Below are positions 1 through 8,454 of a DNA stretch of 64,000 nt, piece by piece (within the stretch, counting starts at the first letter, position 1; the number at the start of each line of letters is the position of its first letter). The DNA is from Streptomyces broussonetiae (GTDB lineage: Bacteria > Actinomycetota > Actinomycetes > Streptomycetales > Streptomycetaceae). Location of the stretch: NCBI RefSeq assembly GCF_009796285.1, contig NZ_CP047020.1, positions 7,874,001 to 7,938,000 of the forward strand, read 5' to 3'. The position numbers were made by a program, and so were the translations under genes. Under the pieces are notes generated by a model. The model ran no database searches. It was not told the origin of the DNA and saw nothing but the letters and a program-made list of their open reading frames with translations.

Positions 1-109
1 CCGGGTGCAGAATCCCCGGCTGGTCGAGGACCCGCCGCCGTACCGGCACAACCAGATCTTCCGCGGCCCGCGGCACGTCCTGGTCGACATCGACGGCATC
101 CGCGACTGA
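1..109 (+). CDS. C-terminal end of an unidentified protein (5' truncated by window edge)
   Basis: An open frame enters from the left edge (codons begin at base 2) and stops at TGA 107-109, giving about 35 residues that include PPPYRHNQIFRGPRHVLVDI. Codon positions look like genuine coding DNA. I do not recognise the family. The next gene starts 23 bases downstream on the same strand with its own ribosome site, so the two could share a transcript. Confidence 0.5.
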   Translation, partial: RVQNPRLVEDPPPYRHNQIFRGPRHVLVDIDGIRD

Positions 110-132
110 GCGCGTGTGTGTGAGGGATCGCT

Positions 133-1368
133 ATGCGGGCTTTCCAACTGGTCGGGTGGCGGCATCCGCCGGAGCTGCGCGAGGTGCCGGTTCCCGAGCC
201 CGGGCCGGGGCAGGTGCTGGTGAAGGTCGCGGGTGCCGGTGCGTGCCACTCCGATCTGCACATCATGGAGGCACCCGGGCCGCCACCCGGCTTCACACAT
301 CTGCCTTTCACGCTCGGCCACGAGAACGCGGGATGGGTGCAACGGCTGGGGCCCGGTGTTACCGGGTTCGCGCCCGGGGACCCTGTGATCGTCTATGGCT
401 CCTGGGGCTGCGGGGTGTGCGCCAACTGCCGCCAGGGCCGGGAGAACTACTGCCAGAACCTCGGCGGTCAGGGCCCCGGCCTTGGAGGCGGTCACGACGG
501 CGGCATGGCCGAGTACCTGCTGGTCCCGGCGCCGCGGTACCTGATTCCGCTCGGTACCCTTGACCCCCGCCGGGCCGCCCCGCTCAGCGACGCCGGACTG
601 ACCAGCTATCACGCCGTCAAACGGTCGCTGCACCTGCTGGGACCGGGGTCGACCGCGGTCGTGATCGGGGCGGGCGGTCTGGGTCAGATGACCATCCAGA
701 TTCTGCGCGCGCTGAGCGCGGCGACCACCGTAGTCGCCGTGGGCACCGACGCCGGCAAACTGGAAACCGCCAAGCGCATGGGAGCCGACGAGGCACTGCT
801 CTCGGGCGACGAGGCGATCGCGCGCATCAAGGACCTCACGGCGCAGCAGGGCGCACAGCTCGTGCTGGACATGGTCGGAATAGACCCGACGCTGCGGATG
901 GCTGCTCAGGTGGCCAGGGTGCTCGGCCACCTGACCATCGTCGGCCTCGGCGGCGGAGCCCTGCCCGTCGACTTCTCCAGCCCGCCGCACGAGTGCTCGG
1001 TCGCCTCGCCCTACTGGGGCACCCTCCCCGAACTGATGGAAGTGATCACCCTCGCCCAGCAGGAAAAGATCAGGATGCTGGTCGAGCACTTCCCATTGGA
1101 ACGCGCCGGCGAGGCGTACCAGCTCCTGCACGACGGCAAGATCCAAGGGCGCGCCGTCATCACCCCGAGGCATGAGTCCGACGTGTCAACCCGAACGGGA
1201 CAGCGGGACATGTGCTGTGGCGGCTGGCGCGGGGCGGCCCGGGGAACTCCCATCCTGAGTTCCCGCCGAGGGGCTGTCCGGATGAGTAGCCGGAGGAGCT
1301 TGTGCGTGGAATACCTCGTGCGCCACACCCCGCCCTCTCCAGCGAGCAACATAAGGCTGATCGGGTGA
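133..1368 (+). CDS. Zinc-dependent NAD(P) alcohol dehydrogenase with an aberrant C-terminal extension
   Basis: Medium-chain zinc alcohol dehydrogenase, a cytosolic enzyme interconverting alcohols and aldehydes or ketones with NAD(P). Catalytic zinc ligands fit C38 (ACHSD), H63-E64 (GHE) and D153. The structural zinc site is C93, C96, C99 and C107. The Rossmann motif GAGGLGQ is at 179-185. GAGGGATCGCT precedes the ATG. The family core should end near residue 346 (GRAVITP), but the frame runs about 65 residues further through low-complexity sequence without homology-like character. A stop therefore seems to have been lost or shifted: TGA lies one frame away at about 1172. The HdeD-like gene follows about 50 bases later. 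Substrate cannot be told from sequence. Confidence 0.9.
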   Translation: MRAFQLVGWRHPPELREVPVPEPGPGQVLVKVAGAGACHSDLHIMEAPGPPPGFTHLPFTLGHENAGWVQRLGPGVTGFAPGDPVIVYGSWGCGVCANCRQGRENYCQNLGGQGPGLGGGHDGGMAEYLLVPAPRYLIPLGTLDPRRAAPLSDAGLTSYHAVKRSLHLLGPGSTAVVIGAGGLGQMTIQILRALSAATTVVAVGTDAGKLETAKRMGADEALLSGDEAIARIKDLTAQQGAQLVLDMVGIDPTLRMAAQVARVLGHLTIVGLGGGALPVDFSSPPHECSVASPYWGTLPELMEVITLAQQEKIRMLVEHFPLERAGEAYQLLHDGKIQGRAVITPRHESDVSTRTGQRDMCCGGWRGAARGTPILSSRRGAVRMSSRRSLCVEYLVRHTPPSPASNIRLIG

Positions 1369-1419
1369 CGATGGAATGGACGGATGTGACGACGCTGCTC
1401 CGAGAAGGAGGCAGGTGCC

Positions 1420-2097
1420 ATGACAGCTCCTTCACAATCCTCCGGCCCCGTTTCCCCACACGGCACCGGGCCGCACGAGGGCCCCATGGCCGCAGGCATG
1501 GCCGCACTGGCGAACCTGGGCTGGCAGATCCTGCTCACCATGGGCCTCGCCACCATCGCCCTGGGCGTCATCGCCCTGGCCTGGCCGGGCGAGACCCTCC
1601 GCGTCGTCGGCGTGCTCTTCGGCGTCTACCTGCTTGCCACCGGTGTCTTCCAACTCGCCGCCGCCTTCGGCACCCACGTCCCCCGGCATCTTCGCGTACT
1701 GCACTTCATCACCGGCGCGGCCTCCATCCTGCTGGGACTGATCTGCTTCAAGGGCACCCTCGAGTCGATCTTTCTGCTCGCCCTGTGGATCGGCTTCAGC
1801 TGGCTCCTGCGGGGCACCCTGGAGACGGTTGCCGCAGCCTCCGATCAGACCATGCCGGGGCGCGGCTGGCACGTGGCCTTCGGCATCATCGGCACTATGG
1901 CCGGCATCGTGATGATCATCATGCCGTTCGCATCCATCGCGACACTCACACTGGTGGTGGGCGTCATGGCCATAGTTCTGGGCCTGACCGAGGTGGTCCG
2001 CGCCATCAGGACACGCGTCGAGATCGGCCAGCTCGCTCCCGGCACGGCCACCCAGCGGCGTCCTCTGTTCCACGCACGTGCGCACCCCCAGCACTGA
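1420..2097 (+). CDS. HdeD-like DUF308 membrane protein
   Basis: A 225-residue integral membrane protein with about six hydrophobic spans between residues 30 and 200 in the short-loop layout of the HdeD/DUF308 family. In enterobacteria HdeD is linked to acid resistance; in actinomycetes the role is unknown. The start is supported by AAGGAGGC about 7 bases upstream of the ATG. The N-terminal 30 residues are polar and the tail is basic. It lies downstream of the alcohol dehydrogenase and converges on the Mg2+ ATPase gene. It fits the stress-response flavour of this end of the window. Confidence 0.85.
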   Translation: MTAPSQSSGPVSPHGTGPHEGPMAAGMAALANLGWQILLTMGLATIALGVIALAWPGETLRVVGVLFGVYLLATGVFQLAAAFGTHVPRHLRVLHFITGAASILLGLICFKGTLESIFLLALWIGFSWLLRGTLETVAAASDQTMPGRGWHVAFGIIGTMAGIVMIIMPFASIATLTLVVGVMAIVLGLTEVVRAIRTRVEIGQLAPGTATQRRPLFHARAHPQH

Positions 2098-2364
2098 TCG
2101 GCCGGCGGGGGCGTTCTCGGGTATCGGCTCATCAGGGCCGCACTCACGTACCGCCCGAGTCAGAGGAGTGGAGAAGTCGTCCACGATGTGACCACCACGG
2201 CGGCGACATCGGAGCTGCGCGGATCAGGGACCGAGCGCGCTGGGCCTTCCTGCTCGGGCTGCCGGCTCAAGGAGCCACTCAAAGACAGACTGCTGCGGCC
2301 GTAGAAGCCCGACCGGCTGGAAAATGCCGAGTCGCACGGCGGACGGATGCGGGATTCCGGCGGA

Positions 2365-5064
2365 TCAGGCAGATGGGGTCCGAGGAACGGGGGAGTGGGG
2401 AGACACGGTCGTGCCCGTCGGGTGCGGACCCTTCACCGGCGGACGGCGGAGGGCTTGCCGGTGCGGCAGGCGGGTGACGGTGCTGAACCGTGCTGCGCGG
2501 CGGCGCAAATGCCGGTGGCCGGGAGCGGGTTCGGGGCGACCCCGTGGGCCCGTGGTCCGGTAGAAGATCCGTTTGCCGAGTTCGACGAGGAGCAGGTAGA
2601 CGACGACCATGACGGCTACCGCGGCGAAGAAGGCGGTCGGTAGGGGCTGGAAGCCGAGGACGTCGGCCAGGGGAGTGGCCGGCAGGGCGGCGCCGAGCGC
2701 GACGACTCCCAGCACGGTCAGCGTCAGAGGCAGGCTGGGGCGACTGCGCCAGAACGGAATACGACGGGTGCGGATGGCGAAGATCACCAGGGTCTGTGTG
2801 GCGAGGGACTCCACGAACCAGCCGGTGTGGAACTGGGCGGCGTCGGCGTGGAAGACGCCCAGCATCACGGCGAAGGTGACGAAGTCGAACAGCGAACTGA
2901 TCGGCCCGAAACAGATCATGAACCGCCGGATGAAGGCAATGTCCCAGTGCGCGGGCCGCCGCACCTGCTCCTCGTCGACCTCGTCGGTGGGGATGGCGAG
3001 CTGACTGGTGTCGTACAACAGGTTGTTGAGCAGGATCTGGGACGGCAGCATCGGCAGGAAGGGCAGGAACAACGAGGCTCCGGCCGCACTGAACATGTTG
3101 CCGAAATTGCTGGACGTGCCCATCAGGACGTATTTGATGGTGTTGGCGAAGATCCGCCGCCCCTCGGCGACCCCGTCCGCCAGAACCCCGAGGTCCTTCT
3201 CCAGCAGGATCACGTCGGCTGCGTCCTTGGCCACGTCGGTGGCCGAGTCCACCGAGACGCCCACGTCGGCGGCGTGCAGCGCGAGGGCGTCGTTGACGCC
3301 GTCGCCGAGGAAGGCGACGTCGCCACCGGTCTTCCGCTGGATCCGCACGATGCGAGCCTTGTGCTCGGGGCTGACCCGGGCGAAGACAGTTGTGTCGCGG
3401 ATGGCGGCGGTGAGCCGCTCGTCGTCCATGGCGTCCAGGTCGGTCCCGGTCAGCATGGCGGCGTCGGTCAGCCCCAGGTCCTGGCAGACCTTGGCGGCGA
3501 CCGTGGGGTTGTCCCCGGTGACGATCTTCGTCGTGATACCGAGCGCGTCCAGCTGCCCCAGAGCCTCGGCCGCGTCGGGTTTGGGCGGGTCGAGGAAGAC
3601 CAGCAGACCGGCCAGACGGAGGTCCCGCTCGTCGGCGGCACTGAGTGCGGTGGCCAGGTGGGCGGGCCGGGTCGCCACCGCGACGACTCGGTTCCCGGCG
3701 GCGAACTCCGCGTCCAGCGCCTCGCGGACCGGCTTGGGGACCTCCGTGCAGCGTTCCAGTACCGTCTCCGGAGCGCCCTTGGTGACGAGCAGGGTGTCAC
3801 CGGCGGGATCGGTGACGGTGACGGAGACCATCCGCCGCTCATGGTCGAAGGGCAGGACGCCGGTCCGGTTCCAGCCGCTGAGCACCGGACGCTGGGCGGC
3901 GGCGGCCGGTGAGTCCCACAGGGCGTCGTCGAGGGGGTTTCCGCCCACCGGCCTGCCTTGGCCGTCCACGTCCGATTCGGTGCACAGCAGTCCCCGGTGC
4001 AGAACTTCCTCCGCCGAGGTGCCGGGGACGGGTACGGCTCGCATGAAGTCAATGCGGCCCTGGGTGAGGGTTCCGGTCTTGTCGGTGAACAGCACATCGA
4101 CGTCACCGAGGTCCTCGATGCACACCAGCCGCTTGACCAGTACCTTGCGCCGGCTCATGCGCCGGGAGCCGGCGGCGAGGCTGGTGGAGACGACCGCGGG
4201 CAGCAGTTGCGGGGTGATGCCGACCGCGATGGCAAGGGAGAACAGCAGGGCGTCGATCAGCGGCTTGTGCAGTGCGACGTTGATGATGAAGATCGACGTG
4301 GTCAGTGCCCCGGCGACGTAGACCAGGAACATGGAGAAGCGGCGCAGTCCCACCTGGAACTCGGTCTCCAGCTGATGTCCGCTCAGGCCGGCGGCGATCT
4401 TCCCGAACTCGGCCTCGGCGCCGGTGGCGACCACGACACCGCGGCCACTTCCGGAGTGCACCACCGTGCCCATCAGGGCGCAGCCGGACAGGTCCGCCAG
4501 CGCCGTGCCGGCCGGCACGGCAGCGGTGTCCTTCGCGACCGGCAACGACTCGCCGGTGAGCACCGACTCGCTGCACTCGAGCCCAGCTGTCTGAAGCAGC
4601 CGCAGATCCGCCGGCACGATGTCGCCGAGCCGCAGCTCGACCACATCACCGGGGACCAGGGTGCTGACCTCCACCTCCTGTGGTCGTCCGTCGCGCAGCA
4701 CGACCACGCGGTGCCGGATCTTCGCGTGCAGCGACTGGGCGGTCTTCTCCGCCCGGAACTCGTTGACGAAACCAAGGCCGACGGAGAGCGCGACGATCAC
4801 CGCGATGATCACGGCGTCGCTGCGCTCCCCGACGAAGTACGACACTACGGCCGCGGCCAGGAGCAGGCCGAGCAGCGGGGACCGCAGCTGATGCCACAGC
4901 ACCAGCCACGCCCGAGCTCGGTGTGAGTGGACGGCGTTCGGGCCCCAGCGCTTCAGCCGTCGTGCTGCCTCCTCCGACGACAGGCCGCCTTCCGGCACCT
5001 GGAGATCACGGAGTACCTGCGCGGTGGGCAGGGCGGCCGCCGAGACGGCACGCCCCCCGGCCAT
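2365..5064 (-). CDS. mgtA: MgtA-type magnesium-translocating P-type ATPase
   Basis: P-type ATPase of type IIIB, expected in the plasma membrane to import Mg2+ using ATP. Visible signatures are TGES in the actuator domain, DKTGTLT (phosphorylated Asp near residue 328 from the chosen start), TGDN, and GDGVND in the hinge. The segment AVGITPQLLPAVVSTSLA and the late motif LLYDTSQLAIPTDEVDEE are specific to MgtA/MgtB rather than Ca2+ or heavy-metal pumps. A GCGAGG site supports the ATG at 5064, giving 899 residues; ATGs at 5091 and 5199 are possible but have worse spacing. About 55 basic residues follow the last membrane span, longer than usual. Confidence 0.93.
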   Translation of the reverse strand: MAGGRAVSAAALPTAQVLRDLQVPEGGLSSEEAARRLKRWGPNAVHSHRARAWLVLWHQLRSPLLGLLLAAAVVSYFVGERSDAVIIAVIVALSVGLGFVNEFRAEKTAQSLHAKIRHRVVVLRDGRPQEVEVSTLVPGDVVELRLGDIVPADLRLLQTAGLECSESVLTGESLPVAKDTAAVPAGTALADLSGCALMGTVVHSGSGRGVVVATGAEAEFGKIAAGLSGHQLETEFQVGLRRFSMFLVYVAGALTTSIFIINVALHKPLIDALLFSLAIAVGITPQLLPAVVSTSLAAGSRRMSRRKVLVKRLVCIEDLGDVDVLFTDKTGTLTQGRIDFMRAVPVPGTSAEEVLHRGLLCTESDVDGQGRPVGGNPLDDALWDSPAAAAQRPVLSGWNRTGVLPFDHERRMVSVTVTDPAGDTLLVTKGAPETVLERCTEVPKPVREALDAEFAAGNRVVAVATRPAHLATALSAADERDLRLAGLLVFLDPPKPDAAEALGQLDALGITTKIVTGDNPTVAAKVCQDLGLTDAAMLTGTDLDAMDDERLTAAIRDTTVFARVSPEHKARIVRIQRKTGGDVAFLGDGVNDALALHAADVGVSVDSATDVAKDAADVILLEKDLGVLADGVAEGRRIFANTIKYVLMGTSSNFGNMFSAAGASLFLPFLPMLPSQILLNNLLYDTSQLAIPTDEVDEEQVRRPAHWDIAFIRRFMICFGPISSLFDFVTFAVMLGVFHADAAQFHTGWFVESLATQTLVIFAIRTRRIPFWRSRPSLPLTLTVLGVVALGAALPATPLADVLGFQPLPTAFFAAVAVMVVVYLLLVELGKRIFYRTTGPRGRPEPAPGHRHLRRRAARFSTVTRLPHRQALRRPPVKGPHPTGTTVSPHSPVPRTPSA

Positions 5065-5305
5065 CGGCCTCGCCCCGACAGTGGTCACCATCAGCGCCCA
5101 CCGCCCGGGCGTCTGCGCCTCCACACAGGCGAACACGTCCGCGCACGGCCGGACGAACGTCCGGCAGCGCTGAGCGGACGGGGGGACGGGCCCGCACACG
5201 GATCACCTGACAGCGGCCTCACCATCTCACCTTCCACCTTTGGCCGCCGCGCCCCAATGGGCCTTTGGGCCCTGTCTCCGCTGCCCACTGTGCGGCCTGC
5301 TTCGG

Positions 5306-6298
5306 TCAAGCGGTGTGATGGCCATGAGACCGCCCGACGAGTGAGGCCGCCCGCTGGACGACGGCCCATCCCGGCGGTCGCCATCCGGTGGGCGCGACGC
5401 CCGGCCGATGGCGGGGAACCCATACCCGAAGCGTCCGGGGACTGATCCGGCACCGCACGGGAGCGCGCAGGGTGACGGCTTCGCCGTCCAGCCCGACGGG
5501 GACGACCGGGGGGTCGGCGTGAATGACGACGTCGTCGGGTGTCGCCAGACGGGTCAGTCCCTGCATCTGCCCGCTTCGCAGCCTGGCGGCCGTCTCTGCG
5601 GGCGTCTCCGCCCTGGCGGCCAGTACTCCCAGGAGTCCGGAGTCGAGCTGCGCACGCCTGTCGAGCCCGGCCGGGTCATCGATCTGGTAGGGGTTGTTGC
5701 TCACCAGTACGGCGTCCGGCCGGTCCACGGTGAGCAGCCCTGTGCGTACCACCAGCTCCGGACCCTGGTGGCGGGCCAGGAATTCCGGGAGGATCCGTAC
5801 CATCGTGCCGATCTTGTCCTCCCGGTAGGCGGGGTCCTGCACCAGGGCGGCGTACGCTCCGAACGACACGTTGTTGACGAATGCCCGCTCGCCTGCGTAC
5901 CCGAGGTCCACGCGCAGCTCGACGCCGTCCCTGAGTGCCTCCAGCGCGGCCGAAGGGTCCTCACGGTCCAGACCGAGATCCATCGCGAAGTGGTTGCGGG
6001 TACCCGCCGGAACGACGACGAAGGGCAGGCCGCTTTCCGCGGCCACCTCGGCGACGAGTGCCTGTGTGCCGTCTCCACCCGCCACCCCGAGCAGATCCGC
6101 ACCGTCGTCCACGGCGCGTCGCGCGACAGCCGCCAGGTCCTGGGGCAGGGAATGATCGATCAGGAAAACCTGCGCTCCGAACGCACGGGCGCGTTCTGCG
6201 ATCCGGAACCGGCTCGCCTTCCCTCCCCCTGAACGCGGGTTCACGATCAGATAGGGCCGACGCGCGCCGGTCGCCGGTCGCGACGCGTTCTCAGTCAC
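5306..6298 (-). CDS. Diacylglycerol/sphingosine kinase-family lipid kinase
   Basis: Soluble lipid kinase of the DAGK catalytic family (LCB5/YegS type), 330 residues from a GTG start. The nucleotide-binding motif is GGDGTQ, preceded by IVNPRSGGGK and followed by VVPAGTRNHFAMDLG, all characteristic. It phosphorylates diacylglycerol or a related lipid at the membrane. The GTG at 6298 is chosen because it overlaps the stop of a short upstream frame in a GTGA arrangement, suggesting translational coupling; sequence further upstream is not kinase-like. A second kinase of this family, fused to PAP2, lies at 16.6-18.1 kb. Confidence 0.88.
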   Translation of the reverse strand: MTENASRPATGARRPYLIVNPRSGGGKASRFRIAERARAFGAQVFLIDHSLPQDLAAVARRAVDDGADLLGVAGGDGTQALVAEVAAESGLPFVVVPAGTRNHFAMDLGLDREDPSAALEALRDGVELRVDLGYAGERAFVNNVSFGAYAALVQDPAYREDKIGTMVRILPEFLARHQGPELVVRTGLLTVDRPDAVLVSNNPYQIDDPAGLDRRAQLDSGLLGVLAARAETPAETAARLRSGQMQGLTRLATPDDVVIHADPPVVPVGLDGEAVTLRAPVRCRISPRTLRVWVPRHRPGVAPTGWRPPGWAVVQRAASLVGRSHGHHTA

Positions 6299-6441
6299 GG
6301 CATGTACCGGCAAGCCGCATGCACCAGCCCGGCGCACATCACAGGCGACAGCAGGGCTGCCCCGATCACATCCGCATCCGACGGCGCCGTCCCCCACCGG
6401 GCCGACGCTCCGGCGATCCCACGTGTGGCCACCGCCACCAT
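6295..6441 (-). CDS. Short membrane-segment protein coupled to the lipid kinase
   Basis: A 48-codon frame from ATG 6441 whose stop overlaps the kinase GTG by four bases. The C-terminal half (VIGAALLSPVMCAGLVHAA) is one plausible membrane helix. It could be a genuine small protein coupled to the kinase, or the last piece of a larger membrane domain such as PAP2, which is fused to related kinases elsewhere in this window. No family is recognised. Confidence 0.4.
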   Translation of the reverse strand: MVAVATRGIAGASARWGTAPSDADVIGAALLSPVMCAGLVHAACRYMP

Positions 6442-6649
6442 GACACTTCCTTCGACAGTTGCGGCCTACGGCACCAGCTTGCTGTGTGGCCTGAGCATCC
6501 GCACCTGGGACGTGCCTGGTCGACCCGCCACCCCCGTCAAGTCCACCGTGCACGGACCGATCCCCGGGGCACCAGGTGGGCGTATTCCTTCCCCCGACCT
6601 TCGCCGGCACTGCGGTGAAGGCGCACGCTTTGGTGAGGGTCCCCAGCTC

Positions 6650-6802
6650 TCTCGCGCCTACGCGCGCGGGCTGTACGGGTTCCTGCGCGAACTCGACCAG
6701 CAGGGATGGGACATCGTCGCCTCCCTGCCGACGGAGGAGGGACTGGGACTGGCGATCGTCAACCGGCTTCGCCGCGCCGCGGGGCCACGGTCCACCGCGT
6801 GA
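6650..6802 (+). pseudogene. 3' fragment of an unidentified gene
   Basis: The last 50 codons before TGA 6800-6802 read as natural protein (ARGLYGFLRELDQQGWDIVA, then PTEEGLGLAIVNRLRRA). The same frame upstream is low-complexity and lacks a credible start, and a neighbouring frame near 6576 begins with MGVFLPP and may hold an earlier piece. I read this as the tail of a decayed gene of unknown family. Confidence 0.3.
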
Positions 6803-7062
6803 CCGGCGCCGGGCGCCGTGCTCTCACTGCTCTTGGAGACGGGCCGGGGCGGGTTGGGGACGGGTTCGGCTGAGCAGCCACCGTTCTGGCAGGCCGGGCA
6901 CAGCTCGCGCCGCCTGTGGTCGGTGACGACCGTTCCTCGTCCCCGGCACACTTCGCAGCCCGCAGCCCGCAGCCCGCAGCCCGCAGCCCGCAGCCCGCAG
7001 CCCGCGGCCCACGCCAGATCAGGGCGGGGGACGGTGCTGGGCGCGTGCCTCATCCGACGCAT
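6658..7062 (-). CDS. Possible small zinc-ribbon protein with repeat-expanded N-terminus
   Basis: This frame contains CEVCRGRG, a 12-residue linker, then CPACQNGG, a CxxC...CxxC arrangement like a small DnaJ-type or rubredoxin-like zinc ribbon. The 7-bp tandem repeat at 6954-7009 falls inside the frame and encodes a repeated GLRAAGC unit just before the ribbon. The 3' half runs antisense to the 6650-6802 fragment and does not look like protein, so the true gene, if real, is probably short. Confidence 0.25.
   Translation of the reverse strand: MRRMRHAPSTVPRPDLAWAAGCGLRAAGCGLRAAGCEVCRGRGTVVTDHRRRELCPACQNGGCSAEPVPNPPRPVSKSSESTAPGAGHAVDRGPAARRSRLTIASPSPSSVGREATMSHPCWSSSRRNPYSPRA
6954..7009. repeat. 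7-bp tandem repeat (CGCAGCC)
   Basis: Seven perfect tandem copies of CGCAGCC followed by one copy with a single mismatch (CGCGGCC), 56 bases in all. The unit is not a multiple of three, so a change in copy number would shift any reading frame crossing it. This is a typical slippage-prone microsatellite. Confidence 0.9.
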
Positions 7063-7128
7063 ACAGGCGTGTCCTGCGGCCGCGGCACATCACTCTGGGC
7101 AGCCGCGGCGCGGCTCTGGCCGGGGTGG

Positions 7129-7662
7129 TCAGGACGCGGTGGGGACCGCCACGTCGAGGCCGCGAGCTGCGACGAGCTCTGCACTGCCGTCGGCTAGGCG
7201 GTAGCACAGGCCCACCACGGCGGCCTGGTCGACGGCGACCTTCTCGGCGAGGACTCGGGAGCGGTCCAGCAGCAGGTCGACGGTGTGCCTTATGTGTTTG
7301 GCCAGGACCTCCTGCGGCTCGACGCGCCCGGCGGCCCGTGCGGCCAGCACGCTGGGGGCCACCCGCTCCACGACGTCCCGGACGTATCCGGCCGGTGTCA
7401 TGCCGTCCTCCAGAGCGGCGCAGGCCGCGCCGACCGCGCCGCACGAGTCGTGCCCGAGGACTACGACCAGCGGGCAGCCCAGCACGTCCACGCCGAACTC
7501 GATGCTGCCCAGCACCTCCGGGCCCATGACGTGGCCAGCAGTGCGCACCACGAACAGGTCGCCCAGGCCGCGGTCAAAGATGATCTCCGTCCGCGCCGTG
7601 CCCGGACATCCTGACAGCGCATCCCGGCAGCAGATCCCTCTGAGCGCCGACAGCTGTACCGG
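7129..7662 (-). pseudogene. Decayed beta-carbonic anhydrase
   Basis: The frame carries the beta-carbonic anhydrase core EIIFDRGLGDLFVVRTAGHV and GHDSCGAV, the latter supplying the second pair of zinc ligands (His and Cys). The first zinc motif, normally CxDSR, is replaced by CPGTAR: the Cys remains (codon 7606-7608), the Asp-Arg dyad is gone and one residue is missing. The normal N-terminal helix is absent, with an in-frame TGA at 7663-7665, so no complete start region exists. A GTG-initiated 140-residue product from 7551 would lack half of the active site. Confidence 0.75.
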
Positions 7663-7678
7663 TCAAGGAAGCACCGAC

Positions 7679-8326
7679 TCAGTCGGAGGCGGCGGAGCTG
7701 GTGTCGGTGAGGGCGTCGAGTCGGGCGGCGAGGTCGGGGTGGAGATGTGTCAGGTAGGGGCGAGTGGCGTTCAGGGGGCTGACGAGGGCGGCGGGATCGT
7801 CCTGGGCGAGGGCCGTGTCGAGCTGGCTGACGGGGCCGCGGGCGGCGGCGGGGAGTTGGGTGAGGGCGGTGATCTGGCCGGCGATGCGGCGCAGGTCGGC
7901 GGCGTTGTTTCGGGCCCAGGCGGTGAGGGCGCGGTCGGCGGCGCGGCGTTCGCGGGTCGCCTGGACGCGTTGTTCGCCGGTGGTGCCGGTGGGGCCGGGC
8001 CGGCCTCGCAGGTAGCGGCGTTCGGCGGCCTGGCGGCTGGCGACGCCGAGCGGGTGGGCGAGGTCGGCCCAGCTGGCGCCCGCGGCGCGGGCTGTTTCGA
8101 TCAGGCCGTTCTCCCAGCCGGCGAGCTGCTCGCGAACCTGCCGCAGCAGCAGCAGCGAGGCCAGGGCCTGCTCCGGGTCGGGGCCGGTATCAGGGGCCTC
8201 GGAGGTCTCTTGCCGGGCAGCGTGCAGAGCGTCGTCTATGGCGTGCAAGGCCGCGTCGGCGGCGAGGAACGAGGCCGGGCTGCGGCCGTCGGTGCTGGAA
8301 GAGGCCGGGTGGTCGGCTGCTGCCAT
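7679..8326 (-). CDS. rheA: RheA-like HSP18 transcriptional regulator
   Basis: A 215-residue protein rich in Ala and Arg, of the family annotated beside Streptomyces hsp18. It is transcribed divergently from the small heat-shock gene, with two RheA-type operators between. RheA of Streptomyces albus represses hsp18 and itself and loses DNA binding on heating. The ATG at 8326 has AAGGAGGTG five bases upstream, so it is preferred over longer upstream frames that would translate the operators. A helix rich in RQAAERRYLRGR at about residues 95-110 may contact DNA. Identification rests on family memory plus operator and synteny. Confidence 0.8.
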   Translation of the reverse strand: MAAADHPASSSTDGRSPASFLAADAALHAIDDALHAARQETSEAPDTGPDPEQALASLLLLRQVREQLAGWENGLIETARAAGASWADLAHPLGVASRQAAERRYLRGRPGPTGTTGEQRVQATRERRAADRALTAWARNNAADLRRIAGQITALTQLPAAARGPVSQLDTALAQDDPAALVSPLNATRPYLTHLHPDLAARLDALTDTSSAASD

Positions 8327-8344
8327 GGGCACCTCCTTCAAGCG

Positions 8345-8363
8345 TGTCGTCCGTTCGATGACA
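8345..8363. promoter_or_regulatory. Second RheA-type operator (one mismatch)
   Basis: TGTCGTC-N5-GATGACA matches the published RheA operator TGTCATC-N5-GATGACA except for one base in the left half. It lies 19-37 bp upstream of the rheA-like start and 26 bp, centre to centre, from the perfect site. Confidence 0.7.
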
Positions 8364-8370
8364 TCGTGTT

Positions 8371-8389
8371 TGTCATCCATTGGATGACA
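8371..8389. promoter_or_regulatory. RheA operator, perfect inverted repeat
   Basis: TGTCATC-CATTG-GATGACA is an exact match to the RheA consensus and extends to a 9+1+9 palindrome. It sits between the divergent rheA-like and hsp18 genes, where binding would repress both. Confidence 0.88.
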
Positions 8390-8454
8390 TGTTACAACGG
8401 TTTCAGTGAAGCGCATTGGCAGCAACTGCCCGAACCTTCTGGAGGTGTTTCACG

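Noticed and set aside
6954..7009. The 7-bp tandem repeat as a CRISPR array
   Set aside because: The units are directly contiguous with no spacers and far too short.
8326..8425. A longer N-terminus for the RheA-like regulator (start at 8425)
   Set aside because: It would translate through both operators, while the ATG at 8326 has a near-perfect ribosome site.
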